From: CAWIVH01 sp963839475
GTDB taxonomy: Bacteria > Acidobacteriota > UBA6911
Direction: 5' to 3'
Assembly (NCBI GenBank): GCA_963839475.1
Contig: CAWIVH010000017.1
Coordinates: 186,001 to 250,000, forward strand
DNA length: 64,000 nucleotides
The position numbers and the translations under genes are program-made. The number at the start of each line of letters is the position of its first letter. The first letter of the stretch is position 1. The notes under the pieces are model-generated. The model did not search any database. It was given only the letters and a program-made list of their open reading frames with translations, and was not told the origin of the DNA. Shown in pieces: positions 30,647 through 40,022 of the stretch.

Positions 30647-31606
30647 ATGGTGCCTGAAACCGTCGAGCGCGAACCTCAATTACAAAAACTCCAACAGGCG
30701 ATCGAAGCGATCGTCCGGGGCAAAAGCGAGTCTGTCAAACTCGCGCTGGTTTGCCTGCTTTCGCGAGGGCACCTGCTGATCGAAGATGTGCCGGGAGTGG
30801 GCAAAACCACGTTGGCTCATTCCCTGGCCCGAGCGTTTTCCTGCACTTTCCGCAGAATCCAGTTCACCAGCGATCTTCTTCCTTCGGATATCCTCGGGGT
30901 ATCGGTATTCAACCGCGATCAGCAGGCCTTTGAATTCCGCCGCGGGCCGATATTCGCCAACGTTGTCTTAGCCGACGAAATCAACCGTACGACCCCAAAA
31001 ACCCAGAGCGCCCTATTGGAGGCGATGGCGGAAGGAAAGATAAGCGTAGACAGCAACACCTACCCGCTTCAGGAACCGTTCATGGTCGTCGCCACCCAGA
31101 ATCCAATCGAGTACCATGGCACCTACCCCCTGCCGGAATCTCAACTGGACCGTTTCCTTATGAGGATCCGGATGGGTTACCCTGAAGGAGGGGCTGAAAA
31201 GGAGATACTGCGGCGCCAAAGCGGCGGCAGCCCGGCGCAGCCGGGCATTATCCCGGAACTGGGGATCGCGGATGTCCTCTATGCGCAAAAAAGTGCAGCC
31301 GAGGTCAGGGTCGATGATTCCCTCCTCGATTACATCCTGGCTATCGTGGACGCAACCCGCCGGTCGGAATTCCTGCTCGTGGGGGCAAGCCCGAGGGGAT
31401 CCCTTGCCCTGCACCGGGCCGCCCAGGCGCTCGCCTATTATGAGGGCCGCGACTATTGCATCCCGGACGACATCAAACAGCTGGTTGTGCCGGTCCTGGC
31501 CCACCGCTTGATCGTCAGTTCGAAATATTCCTCGCCTCACCGCCGCAGTGAGGAGGCAGAGACGATTCTTGCTGAAATACTTCGCAACATCGAAGTTCCG
31601 CTCTGA
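30647..31606 (+). CDS. MoxR-family AAA+ ATPase
   Basis: A 319-residue MoxR ATPase, a chaperone-like regulator that usually acts with DUF58/VWA proteins. Walker A VPGVGKTTLA, Walker B VLADEINR, a PLPESQLDRF stretch and sensor TQNPIE are visible. ATG at 30647 has an AGGA site five bases upstream; a TTG at 30635 is less likely. It is followed directly by the DUF58 and transglutaminase genes, the standard three-gene set seen in many phyla. Confidence 0.92.
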   Translation: MVPETVEREPQLQKLQQAIEAIVRGKSESVKLALVCLLSRGHLLIEDVPGVGKTTLAHSLARAFSCTFRRIQFTSDLLPSDILGVSVFNRDQQAFEFRRGPIFANVVLADEINRTTPKTQSALLEAMAEGKISVDSNTYPLQEPFMVVATQNPIEYHGTYPLPESQLDRFLMRIRMGYPEGGAEKEILRRQSGGSPAQPGIIPELGIADVLYAQKSAAEVRVDDSLLDYILAIVDATRRSEFLLVGASPRGSLALHRAAQALAYYEGRDYCIPDDIKQLVVPVLAHRLIVSSKYSSPHRRSEEAETILAEILRNIEVPL

Positions 31607-31607
31607 A

Positions 31608-32996
31608 GTGTATTCCTTTGCCGACCTTACTGAGGGCGCACGGGACTTCCTTATCTCCCTGCTTCTCCTTGGAGCGGCGCTATACTGCGCCCTGCTTTCG
31701 AAGAACGCAGCCCGCAACGGCGAAGCTCTGAGGGGCATTTCCTTTTCGCTCATTGCCATGATCATCGCCGTGGGCACGGCCATCATCATGGTTCCCCGTC
31801 TGGCGCGTCGCGTGAATTTCAGCCGCTGGATGATGCCATTTTCATTCAGCATTACCGCTGAAGGATGGGTTTACATCCTGGTGGTGTTTCTTCTGGCCCT
31901 GGCAGCCATCAATTCCGGTAACAACCTGTTGTTCTTGATCCTCGCGGTGCTGCTCGCCGCTATTATCGCCTCCGGTGCGTTCGCGCGCTCTTCCCTCCGG
32001 TCGGTTTCGGTCGGCCTGGATGTACCTGAAAATGTTTTTGTCGGCGAGCGGGTTGCACTGAAGGTGTCGCTGAAAAATGCTCACCGCTTCTATCCGGCGG
32101 TCTCAATTTCCGTGGAGGACCTGGGGCAATTCCAGCATTCAAACAGCGCCGGAAAGCAGCGGAACCGCCGCGGAAAAAGAGAAGATAGAGAAGCAGACGG
32201 CAGGGTTTTGCGGCACACGGCATATTTTCCCCTGATACCACCTCGCGATTCGAGGACCGAGCTCGTCACCCAGTCGTTCCCCAGACGCGGCCGGTACCAC
32301 CTCGAGGGCTTCCTGATCTCCACGCGGTTTCCCTTCGGTTTTTTCAAACGAGGGGAACGGGCTCGCGCCGAGGGAGCTATCCTGGTATACCCCAAGGTCC
32401 ATGAGGTCTCAGCCTATTTCCACCTGCTTCCCTTTCAACCCGGGAAAATAGAGGGGCGACAGGCCGGCTCCGGGGAGAGTCTGTACGCCATCCGGAAATA
32501 TCAGGAAGGGGAAAGCGCCCGCATGGTGGACTGGAAGTCGACGGCCAAAACCGGCGAGTTGATGGCCAAACAGTTCGCCCGGGAAGAAGAAAGCCGTTTT
32601 TGCCTCATCCTGGATACGCTTATTGGCCCAGCCACGGAGGAGGATGAGGAGCGCTTTGAAAAAGCGGTGGAACTGGCTGCCAGCCTTGCCTCCCATTTCG
32701 CGGATGAAGGTGCAGAATTTGAATTTCTGGCCCCGGAAGAATATGTTTCGCGCGGCATAGGATCCCGCCACCTGTTCAGGGTGCTGAAATCCCTTGCCGT
32801 CATCGAGGGCCGGCGCGAGAGCCCGGTTTCGCATCCAGATTTTAAGAAATCCCTTGAAGGCGTTATTGACGCGGGCAACCTGGCCGAGTTGCTGTCGGAG
32901 AGGATCTTTAAGATCATACTGACTTCGCGGCCCAGGGGGAGCTTCCCATCTACGATTTGGCGCTCCTCGCATGTAATCTATTTTGACGAGATATGA
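31608..32996 (+). CDS. DUF58 membrane protein
   Basis: A ~462-residue protein with three or four N-terminal transmembrane helices (through ~residue 115) and a cytoplasmic DUF58 domain with the signature GESLYAIRKYQEGESARMVDWKSTAK. The family is a VWA-like partner of MoxR ATPases. The start is uncertain: GTG at 31608, one base after the moxR stop, is chosen; TTG at 31569 and GTG at 31548 would overlap moxR. The stop overlaps the next gene by 4 bp (ATGA). Confidence 0.82.
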   Translation: MYSFADLTEGARDFLISLLLLGAALYCALLSKNAARNGEALRGISFSLIAMIIAVGTAIIMVPRLARRVNFSRWMMPFSFSITAEGWVYILVVFLLALAAINSGNNLLFLILAVLLAAIIASGAFARSSLRSVSVGLDVPENVFVGERVALKVSLKNAHRFYPAVSISVEDLGQFQHSNSAGKQRNRRGKREDREADGRVLRHTAYFPLIPPRDSRTELVTQSFPRRGRYHLEGFLISTRFPFGFFKRGERARAEGAILVYPKVHEVSAYFHLLPFQPGKIEGRQAGSGESLYAIRKYQEGESARMVDWKSTAKTGELMAKQFAREEESRFCLILDTLIGPATEEDEERFEKAVELAASLASHFADEGAEFEFLAPEEYVSRGIGSRHLFRVLKSLAVIEGRRESPVSHPDFKKSLEGVIDAGNLAELLSERIFKIILTSRPRGSFPSTIWRSSHVIYFDEI

Positions 32997-35176
32997 AATT
33001 TCATAGGTATTTCAGACTGTCGTCACACTGCCTGATAGCCTCGGGATTCATCGCCATCGCCGCTACCGGGAAGGTAGAGCTCTTTTGGGGCTGTCTCTAT
33101 GGCGGGACCCTTCTCGCGACCTTCTTCATCGATACCATAACCCTGCGCAAACTCGTCCCGGAGTGGCTCCTGAACGTCATCAGTTTCCTTTTCATTCCTC
33201 TGGGCTATTTTGATTACTGGCATTATTCCCGCAATCTTCTTCTGACCATCCTTCATTTACTGCTGCTTGCCGGCACTCTTAAACTCCTGACCCGGTCCAC
33301 CGATCGAGATTACGCTTTCCTCTATTTCATCAGCTTCGCTCTGCTCCTGGCAGCATCGACGCTGACGATTGATATCGCTTTCGCCGCCGCTCTCCTGCTT
33401 TTTTTGGTTTCGAGTGTAAGCACCCTGATGCTTTTCGAGATGCGCCGAAGCCACACCAAGGCGGTTGAGGCGGGATTCCTCCAGCGCCTGGTTCCATCCG
33501 GCCCGGCGCCTGGGAATCCGACCGACTTATACTCGCCCTTCCCCGCCGGGCGTTTCGCCTGGCTGAGCCTTACGATGACAGCCTTGATCCTGCTTTTGTC
33601 GATCCCATTGTTTTTCCTTCTGCCCAGGCTGAGTCTCGGGATCTACAGCCGGCCGATGGGACAGACGACCATGGTCAGCGGTTTTTCCGAAAGAGTGGAG
33701 CTAGGGGCCATCGGCAAAATCAAGCAGTCCGATGAAATCGTAATGAGGGTGCGTACGGACGACACGCCCGACAAGCTGCCCCCGGGATTGAAGTGGCGCG
33801 GCATCGCCCTGGATCAGTACAACGGCAGAGGGTGGAGCCGCAGCAGCCTCCGGCAGGTCCGGCTGGACGCGGCCGGGGAATATTTCAAGCTGGAGACCAC
33901 CATCCGGGGACCCCACGTGCTGGAGCAGATTTTTTTCCTGGAGGCTCTCAGTACGGATGTCATATTCGCAGGCAACAAGGTCGCTGCGGTTTCGAGTGAC
34001 CTGCGGATCCTTCGCCGGGATATTGCCGGGAACCTGTTCAGCTTCCGTCACGAACAAAACAAGGTCCGCTACAAAGCTATTTCCGACATTACCCCGCCCG
34101 ACCCGGCCATGATCCCGCTTCAGCCGGGAAAAATTCCCGTCATTGTTCGCGAAACCTGCCTTCAGCTTCCCGAATTGGATCCGCGCATCCGGAGGCTCGC
34201 CGAGGAACTAAACTATCCTTCTGCCGGACAATACGAGAAAGCCAAACGGATAGAAAGCTACCTCCGAACCCGCTATTCCTATAGCCTCGATCTTCAGGGC
34301 ACGTCCAACAGCCCGGACCCGCTGGCTATGTTCCTGTTTGATGTGCAAAAAGGTCATTGCGAATATTTCGCATCGGCCATGGTGATCCTATTGCGATATT
34401 CGGGAATCCCAGCGCGCCTGGTGAACGGTTTCCGGACCGGGGAATTCAACAGCCTCGGCGACTCTTTCACGGTCCGGCAATATGACGCCCACAGCTGGGT
34501 GGAGGCATGGTTCGAACCTTACGGATGGATCGAGTTTGACCCAACGCCGCCGGACCCGCAGCGGCCTAAGCCTACCCTATGGAGGATGATTTCCAATCTG
34601 ACCGATGCGGTCGGGCTTTGGTGGTGGGAGGGAGTGGTCAACTACGATGTCGGCAAACAATTCAGGTTGATCAAAAGCGCACGGCAAGGCTTTGCCAGCC
34701 TGCGGGAGAATCTCTCGCGCAGATTGGATGCGCTTCTTGCAGAATCGAACCAGAGCTTCGCACGCCTGAACTTCCGCGGCCCATTCATCCGATGGTTTCT
34801 GGGAATAGGCATGGCTGTAATCCTGGCCGCGGGTGCGTTACTTTTCATGGCGCGCCGGGGAGCGGTCCGGTGGTCCCTCCTGCGCCGGCGTTTGCTCGGA
34901 TATATAACGAGGGTCGATCAACGCGATCTGGTAGCGGGATTTTATCGCGACGCGCTGGATCTGATGCGCAGGCACGGCTTCCGTCGCGAACCCGGGCAGA
35001 CACCATTGGAATTCGCGAACAGTCTTCAGCCGGAACCCGGAGGGGCGGCCTTTCTCGGACTTACGATCCTTTACAACCGGATTCGTTTCGGTTCGTCAGT
35101 CCGCAGCGATGATGTTCATCAAGCCGGTGAGCTGTTGAAGCTGCTGGGATCGAGCCTCAGGCATTTCCGCAAATAG
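32993..35176 (+). CDS. TgpA-like transmembrane transglutaminase-domain protein
   Basis: A 727-residue protein: five or six N-terminal helices (DUF3488 region, residues ~10-230), a periplasmic stretch, then a transglutaminase-like domain with Cys in KGHCEYFASAM, His in YDAHSWVEAW and Asp in WIEFDPTPPD, one more transmembrane helix (~600) and a DUF4129-like tail with TPLEFA. Similar to Pseudomonas TgpA. Function of the family is not settled; it may modify or cleave periplasmic proteins. Coupled by a 4-bp overlap to DUF58 and part of the MoxR operon. Confidence 0.88.
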   Translation: MKFHRYFRLSSHCLIASGFIAIAATGKVELFWGCLYGGTLLATFFIDTITLRKLVPEWLLNVISFLFIPLGYFDYWHYSRNLLLTILHLLLLAGTLKLLTRSTDRDYAFLYFISFALLLAASTLTIDIAFAAALLLFLVSSVSTLMLFEMRRSHTKAVEAGFLQRLVPSGPAPGNPTDLYSPFPAGRFAWLSLTMTALILLLSIPLFFLLPRLSLGIYSRPMGQTTMVSGFSERVELGAIGKIKQSDEIVMRVRTDDTPDKLPPGLKWRGIALDQYNGRGWSRSSLRQVRLDAAGEYFKLETTIRGPHVLEQIFFLEALSTDVIFAGNKVAAVSSDLRILRRDIAGNLFSFRHEQNKVRYKAISDITPPDPAMIPLQPGKIPVIVRETCLQLPELDPRIRRLAEELNYPSAGQYEKAKRIESYLRTRYSYSLDLQGTSNSPDPLAMFLFDVQKGHCEYFASAMVILLRYSGIPARLVNGFRTGEFNSLGDSFTVRQYDAHSWVEAWFEPYGWIEFDPTPPDPQRPKPTLWRMISNLTDAVGLWWWEGVVNYDVGKQFRLIKSARQGFASLRENLSRRLDALLAESNQSFARLNFRGPFIRWFLGIGMAVILAAGALLFMARRGAVRWSLLRRRLLGYITRVDQRDLVAGFYRDALDLMRRHGFRREPGQTPLEFANSLQPEPGGAAFLGLTILYNRIRFGSSVRSDDVHQAGELLKLLGSSLRHFRK

Positions 35177-35268
35177 AACCGGGCGTCACCCGGTGCCGGG
35201 TTGCCGCTACTTCCTCTTGAATGGACATTCCCAAAAGCCTACTATTCAGGCGCTTCGGGAGCATATTT

Positions 35269-36612
35269 GTGGCTAAAATCGGATTTATAAGTCTAGGGTG
35301 CCCTAAAAACCTGGTAGACAGCGAAGTCATGCTGGGGCTGCTTCAACAGGAAGGGCACACTTTCACCAGCAATCAGTCGGAAGCCGATGTGATCGTGGTG
35401 AATACCTGTTCGTTTATCGAGGGATCGAAAAAAGAATCAATCGACACCATCCTGGAAGCTGCGGAGTTCAAGAAAACCGGAGCCTGCAAAAGGCTGGTCG
35501 TCACCGGATGTCTCGCGGAACGCTACCCGAGAGAAATTCTATCGGACCTGGCGGAGGTCGATGCGATTCTCGGCACTAACCAGCTCGTTCAGATCACCGA
35601 GGCCGTGGCCGGCCGGAAGACGGAACTGCCGGTATCCTTTGGCCGAAGCGATGCCGATCTCTTTCTCTACGACCACAATACTCCCAGGGTGCTGGCGACG
35701 CCACAGTACTCCGCATATATGAAGATAGCAGAAGGGTGCGACCATACCTGTGCTTTCTGTATCATCCCGAAAATCCGCGGCCGCTTTCGCAGCCGCACCA
35801 TTCCCTCGCTGGTGGCAGAGGCCAGAAATCTGGCCCGGCAGGGGGTTCAGGAAATCACACTGGTTTCACAGGACACCACAAGCTACGGCACCGACATAGG
35901 ACTCGAAGACGGCTTGTCCCTCTTACTGGAGGAACTCGACCGGGTGGAAGAGCTTCGCTGGATCCGTTTCCTCTATGTTTATCCCAACCTGGTAAGCGAC
36001 CGCCTCTGTGAAATCGTCGCCCGCAGCAGCAGAATCTGCAAATATATCGATATGCCGTTGCAGCACGCCAGTGCCGGCATACTGAAGGCTATGCGTCGCG
36101 GCGGCAATCGAGCCAGTCTCGAGCGCATGATCGAAAGAATCCGTACGGGAATTCCCGGCGTCACCTTCAGAACAACCATGATCGTAGGCTTCCCCGGTGA
36201 GACAGACGAAGATTTCGAAGAACTGAAGACCTTTTGCCGCGATATGGAATTCGACAGGCTGGGAGTTTTTACCTATTCCGATGAGGAGGATACCGCGGCA
36301 TTTGAATCGGCTGAAAAAGTTCCGCCGGCGACAGCCGAAACTCGCTGTCGAATCCTGATGGATCAGCAGCGCAAAATCGCGGAACGGAAGAACCGCTCCC
36401 TGATCGGGAAGGAACTGCCGATGCTGGTGGAAGGGTTTTCCAGCGAAAGCGAACTCCTGCTCCAGGGAAGGATCGAGTCGCAGGCTCCGGAAATCGACGG
36501 GGTATGCCTGATTAACGATTCGAAAGTAGGAGAGGTGAAGCCCGGCGATTTCCGCACTATTCGGATTGTACGGGCACTGGAACACGATTTGCTCGGAACG
36601 ATCGTACGTTGA
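35269..36612 (+). CDS. rimO: Ribosomal protein S12 methylthiotransferase RimO
   Basis: A 447-residue radical-SAM enzyme that methylthiolates Asp in ribosomal protein S12. The N-terminal UPF0004 cluster cysteines lie in LGCPKN, NTCSF and GCLAERY; the radical-SAM motif is CDHTCAFC followed by IPKIRGRFRSR, the RimO-type signature that separates it from MiaB. A TRAM domain ends the protein. GTG at 35269 (VAKIGFISLGCPKN) with a CGGGAG site is preferred over the ATG at 35221, which lacks a site and adds a non-conserved tail. Confidence 0.93.
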   Translation: MAKIGFISLGCPKNLVDSEVMLGLLQQEGHTFTSNQSEADVIVVNTCSFIEGSKKESIDTILEAAEFKKTGACKRLVVTGCLAERYPREILSDLAEVDAILGTNQLVQITEAVAGRKTELPVSFGRSDADLFLYDHNTPRVLATPQYSAYMKIAEGCDHTCAFCIIPKIRGRFRSRTIPSLVAEARNLARQGVQEITLVSQDTTSYGTDIGLEDGLSLLLEELDRVEELRWIRFLYVYPNLVSDRLCEIVARSSRICKYIDMPLQHASAGILKAMRRGGNRASLERMIERIRTGIPGVTFRTTMIVGFPGETDEDFEELKTFCRDMEFDRLGVFTYSDEEDTAAFESAEKVPPATAETRCRILMDQQRKIAERKNRSLIGKELPMLVEGFSSESELLLQGRIESQAPEIDGVCLINDSKVGEVKPGDFRTIRIVRALEHDLLGTIVR

Positions 36613-36669
36613 TCCGTTCGCAGGATACTCCGCCGGTAAAACACGCCAAGCCGGCAGGACGGAACGCTG

Positions 36670-36873
36670 ATGCAAATTAAATGTCCCCGATGCGGGCAAG
36701 AACACCTGTATGACAAGGCCAACCCCTACCGGCCGTTCTGCAGCGAACGCTGCAAAATGATCGACATGGGGAAATGGCTGCAGGAGGACTACAGGGTTCC
36801 AGCCACATTCGGGGATGAGGATGAAATGGCGTCATCCCCTGACGCGTCTTCGGATTTGAAGAAACACCCATGA
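36670..36873 (+). CDS. yacG: DNA gyrase inhibitor YacG (zinc protein)
   Basis: A 67-residue protein with the C-x2-C...C-x3-C zinc knuckle (CPRCGQ and FCSERCK) and the family motif RCKMIDMGKWLQEDY. YacG binds GyrB and inhibits gyrase in E. coli. Overlaps pgpA by 4 bp (ATGA). Confidence 0.88.
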   Translation: MQIKCPRCGQEHLYDKANPYRPFCSERCKMIDMGKWLQEDYRVPATFGDEDEMASSPDASSDLKKHP

Positions 36874-37337
36874 CAAATAGAATTTCAGTGCTGGTGGCTA
36901 CTTTTCTCGGAATCGGATTTGCGCCGATCGCGCCGGGAACACTAGCCTCGGCTGCGACCACTCTCGTTTTTTATGGCTGCTATTCCATCGGCCACCGGAT
37001 CTTGCCGGAGTTGCACCTGAGCGCCATTGGACTGGTGACGGTAATAGGTGTCCTCACCGCCACGAAAGTCAGCGAGCTCCGGAGCGAAAAGGACCCGTCA
37101 TGCGTCGTGATCGATGAGGTTGCCGGGCAGCTCCTGACCTTTCTATTCCTCCCTGTTCATTTTTGGAACCTGGTTCTGGGAACGCTTTTCTTCAGGATTT
37201 TCGACATATGGAAACCTTTCCCGGTCCGGCAGCTCGAGGGGCTTAAGAAAGGAGTAGGCATTATGGCGGACGACCTGATGGCGGGCGTTTATGCCATGGT
37301 GCTCCTCCACGCTGTCAACAGGCTGCTCCATTGGTAA
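36870..37337 (+). CDS. pgpA: Phosphatidylglycerophosphatase A
   Basis: A 155-residue inner-membrane phosphatase making phosphatidylglycerol from PGP. The family motifs GFAPIAPGTLAS, VIDEVAGQLL and FRIFDIWKPFP / GVGIMADDLMAG are intact, with four hydrophobic segments. Coupled to yacG (4-bp overlap) and followed by cinA. Confidence 0.92.
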   Translation: MTNRISVLVATFLGIGFAPIAPGTLASAATTLVFYGCYSIGHRILPELHLSAIGLVTVIGVLTATKVSELRSEKDPSCVVIDEVAGQLLTFLFLPVHFWNLVLGTLFFRIFDIWKPFPVRQLEGLKKGVGIMADDLMAGVYAMVLLHAVNRLLHW

Positions 37338-37376
37338 CATGGGTAAAAGGCGCCAAAAGCGAGGCGGGTGGCAGGG

Positions 37377-38618
37377 ATGAAAGCAGAAATCATAGCCGTC
37401 GGTTCCGAGATGCTCACGCCGGATCATATCGATACCAATTCACTCTTCATCACTCAGAAGCTGAATGAACGCGGCTGCCTGGTTCGGCTCAAGACCGTTG
37501 TGGGGGATGATGAATCCGACATTGCCGCGATCTTGGCGGCTGCGTTGAAGCGCTCCGACCTGGTCATCCTGAGTGGCGGGCTGGGCCCGACCGAAGACGA
37601 CCTGACCCGCAACGCCGTTGCCCGGGTTTTGAATCGCCCGCTCGCGGTCGACCCCGGACTTCTTGCCGCGCTCAAAGAACGGTTTGCCAGTCGCGGCTAT
37701 CGCATGCCCAGCATCAACGAGCGCCAGGCCGAGCTGATTGGAGGAGCGGAAATACTCCGAAACCAGTTCGGGACAGCACCGGGGATGTGGATCGAGGATA
37801 AGGGTAGAATCGTTGTGTTGCTGCCCGGTCCGCCGCGGGAACTCAAGCCGATGTTCGAAAACCTGGTCATGCCGAAAATAGAGGTGCTGAGCGAGGGAAG
37901 CACCTTGGCTCAAAGGACGCTCCATGTCACAGGCATGACCGAATCCGAGGTCGACTCACTGGCGGCTCCTCTCTATAAATCCTATGCCGGTGTTCAGACG
38001 ACAATCCTGGCTTCGCCGGGCCACATCGCGCTCCGCTTCCAGAAATGGCTGCAAGCCGATGAAAGCGCGAAGGACCTGGAGGAGGTGGTCGAAAGAGTAG
38101 CCGCCGTCCTGGGTGATGCGGTTTTTTCCACTTCGGGGGAATCTCTGGAGCATGTATTGGGACACATGCTGCTTGAGAAGAAAGAGACGCTCGCGGTAGC
38201 TGAGTCCTGCACTTCCGGAATGATCGGGGCCAGAATCACCCGGGTCCCGGGCAGTTCGGGATACTTCCGGGGCGGGGTGCTTTGCTACAGCAACGACGCG
38301 AAGCAAATCCTCTGCGGTGTGCCCGAATCCCTGATCGCATCAAAAGGGGCGGTCAGCCCCGAGGTCGCCGAGGCCCTCGCCACAGGCGTGAGGGAAGCCC
38401 TCCAGGCTTCGCTCGGTCTGTCCGTGACCGGCATTGCCGGCCCGGGAGGGGCAACAGAGGACAAGCCGGTCGGGCTTGTTTACGTGGGCATCAGCGACGG
38501 CAGGCGCACGATCCATCATCGCCGGATTCTCCCGGGAGACCGTGAAACGATACGCGAACGGGCATCGTATTTTGCGTTGAGCCTGCTGCGCAGGTTCCTT
38601 CAGCAGGAAGGGTCATGA
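37377..38618 (+). CDS. cinA: CinA: ADP-ribose pyrophosphatase / NMN deamidase-type protein
   Basis: A 413-residue two-domain protein. N-terminal MoCF-like domain (MKAEIIAVGSEML, GGLGPTEDDLTR) is linked to a C-terminal PncC-type amidase domain with AESCTSGMIGARIT and GVLCYSNDAK and the GIAGPGGATEDKPVGLVYVG block. The family hydrolyses ADP-ribose and deamidates NMN in pyridine-nucleotide recycling. ATG at 37377 fits the family; GTG at 37368 is an alternative. Overlaps thpR by 4 bp. Confidence 0.92.
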   Translation: MKAEIIAVGSEMLTPDHIDTNSLFITQKLNERGCLVRLKTVVGDDESDIAAILAAALKRSDLVILSGGLGPTEDDLTRNAVARVLNRPLAVDPGLLAALKERFASRGYRMPSINERQAELIGGAEILRNQFGTAPGMWIEDKGRIVVLLPGPPRELKPMFENLVMPKIEVLSEGSTLAQRTLHVTGMTESEVDSLAAPLYKSYAGVQTTILASPGHIALRFQKWLQADESAKDLEEVVERVAAVLGDAVFSTSGESLEHVLGHMLLEKKETLAVAESCTSGMIGARITRVPGSSGYFRGGVLCYSNDAKQILCGVPESLIASKGAVSPEVAEALATGVREALQASLGLSVTGIAGPGGATEDKPVGLVYVGISDGRRTIHHRRILPGDRETIRERASYFALSLLRRFLQQEGS

Positions 38619-39175
38619 GAACATTTATCGCCATACCGCTTCCCGAGGAATGCCGACATAGGATCCGGCAGGTCCAGGACCAGATGCGCTCATTCGATGC
38701 CGATGTGCGCTGGACCGCCATCCCTTCCATCCACCTGACTCTGAAATTTCTCGGGGAGATAGATCCGGCATCCCTCCCCCAACTTGTCGCCGCCCTGAGG
38801 CAGGGGGCAAGTCTGACGGGATTCCCTGTTACCATCCGCGGACTGGGTGCTTTTCCTGATTTGAGGAACCCCAGGGTGATCTGGTGCGGAATTGAAGGCG
38901 CCACAGACCGGCTGGCCATGCTTCAGGCCGCCATCGAAACATCCTGCGAAGCCCTTGGATTCAAGCGGGAGGAGCGCCCTTTTCGGCCTCATCTGACTCT
39001 GGGGCGCGTCCAGGGCAAAAAAAAGTTACAGCCATTGATGGACTATATTAGAATCGGCACCGGTCCGGAGCACACTTTCAGAGCGGACCATTTCAACATT
39101 TATCAAAGCGTCTTATCACCGCGAGGGGCCATCTACACCGCCCTGGAAAAGATCGATCTTTCCCAGGAAGCGTAA
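38615..39175 (+). CDS. thpR: RNA 2',3'-cyclic phosphodiesterase
   Basis: A 186-residue 2H-phosphoesterase. The two His-containing motifs are HLTLKF (~residue 39) and HLTLGRVQ (~residue 125), and the start RTFIAIPLPEE is typical. The family hydrolyses 2',3'-cyclic RNA ends. It overlaps cinA by 4 bp; cinA-thpR linkage is frequent in bacteria. Confidence 0.92.
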   Translation: MRTFIAIPLPEECRHRIRQVQDQMRSFDADVRWTAIPSIHLTLKFLGEIDPASLPQLVAALRQGASLTGFPVTIRGLGAFPDLRNPRVIWCGIEGATDRLAMLQAAIETSCEALGFKREERPFRPHLTLGRVQGKKKLQPLMDYIRIGTGPEHTFRADHFNIYQSVLSPRGAIYTALEKIDLSQEA

Positions 39176-39219
39176 TATAACCGATCCGGCGCTGGTGCCG
39201 GACGCAATGGAAACCTGTT

Positions 39220-39819
39220 ATGCGACCGGAATTCCTGATTCCTCTGGCGGGCTATCTCCTCGGGTCGATCCCCTTCGGCTTTCTCCTGGTGCGGGCGACT
39301 CAAGGAACGGACATCCGAGCCGTAGGAAGCGGCAACATCGGAGCCACCAACGTATTCCGCAAAAGCCGATCCGCAGGGATCTTCACGCTGCTGTGCGACG
39401 GAGGCAAAGGTTATCTTGCAGTGGTGGTTGCCGGATGGATTTCCAGTGATCCGGTGTGGCAGGGGATAGCCGCGGTGTCGGCAATCGTCGGTCACATTTT
39501 CACCTTATGGTTGCGATTCAAAGGGGGAAAGGGAGTCGCTACGGGCTGTGGCGCCTACCTGGCCATTGCACCGGTCGCTGTTCTGACCACACTGGTCGTT
39601 TTCGTCCTGACTGTGGTCTTGACAAGGTATATTTCGCTCGCCTCGATCCTGGCCACAGCCGCCTTCCCGCTCTGGGCGTGGTTGCAGCACCACCCCCCTG
39701 AAGTACTCGTCTGGGCCATGTTAGGATCTGCGCTCATAGTTGCGATGCACCATCAGAACATCCAGCGGCTCCTGACCGGCAAGGAGCACAAATTCGAAAT
39801 AAGCCGCCGGTCATCATAA
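39220..39819 (+). CDS. plsY: Glycerol-3-phosphate acyltransferase PlsY
   Basis: A 199-residue inner-membrane enzyme that acylates glycerol-3-phosphate from acyl-phosphate to start phospholipid synthesis. Motifs LGSIPFGFLL, GSGNIGATNVFR and FKGGKGVATGCG are all present among about five transmembrane segments. Lies between thpR and the Trm112-like gene in the same direction. Confidence 0.95.
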   Translation: MRPEFLIPLAGYLLGSIPFGFLLVRATQGTDIRAVGSGNIGATNVFRKSRSAGIFTLLCDGGKGYLAVVVAGWISSDPVWQGIAAVSAIVGHIFTLWLRFKGGKGVATGCGAYLAIAPVAVLTTLVVFVLTVVLTRYISLASILATAAFPLWAWLQHHPPEVLVWAMLGSALIVAMHHQNIQRLLTGKEHKFEISRRSS

Positions 39820-39841
39820 TCTGTGCGATTTGGAGGATCCA

Positions 39842-40015
39842 ATGGCCATCAGCAAAGAACTACTCGAGATTCTAGCCTGTCCTTTGTGCAAGGAAGAAGT
39901 AAAGCTGACTCCTGACGGGAACGGGCTGAAATGCGTCAAATGTAGCCGCGTATATCCCATACGTGACGACATACCTGTCATGCTGATCGACGAAGCCCGG
40001 ATCGAGGAGAACTAA
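39842..40015 (+). CDS. Trm112-family small zinc protein
   Basis: A 57-residue protein with CPLC and CVKC zinc motifs and the ending VYPIRDDIPVMLIDEA, typical of bacterial Trm112/YcaR proteins. ATG at 39842 follows a TTGGAGGAT site; an in-frame TTG at 39830 is upstream of it. Eukaryotic Trm112 activates methyltransferases; bacterial role is unclear. Confidence 0.88.
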   Translation: MAISKELLEILACPLCKEEVKLTPDGNGLKCVKCSRVYPIRDDIPVMLIDEARIEEN

Positions 40016-40022
40016 CCGTTTC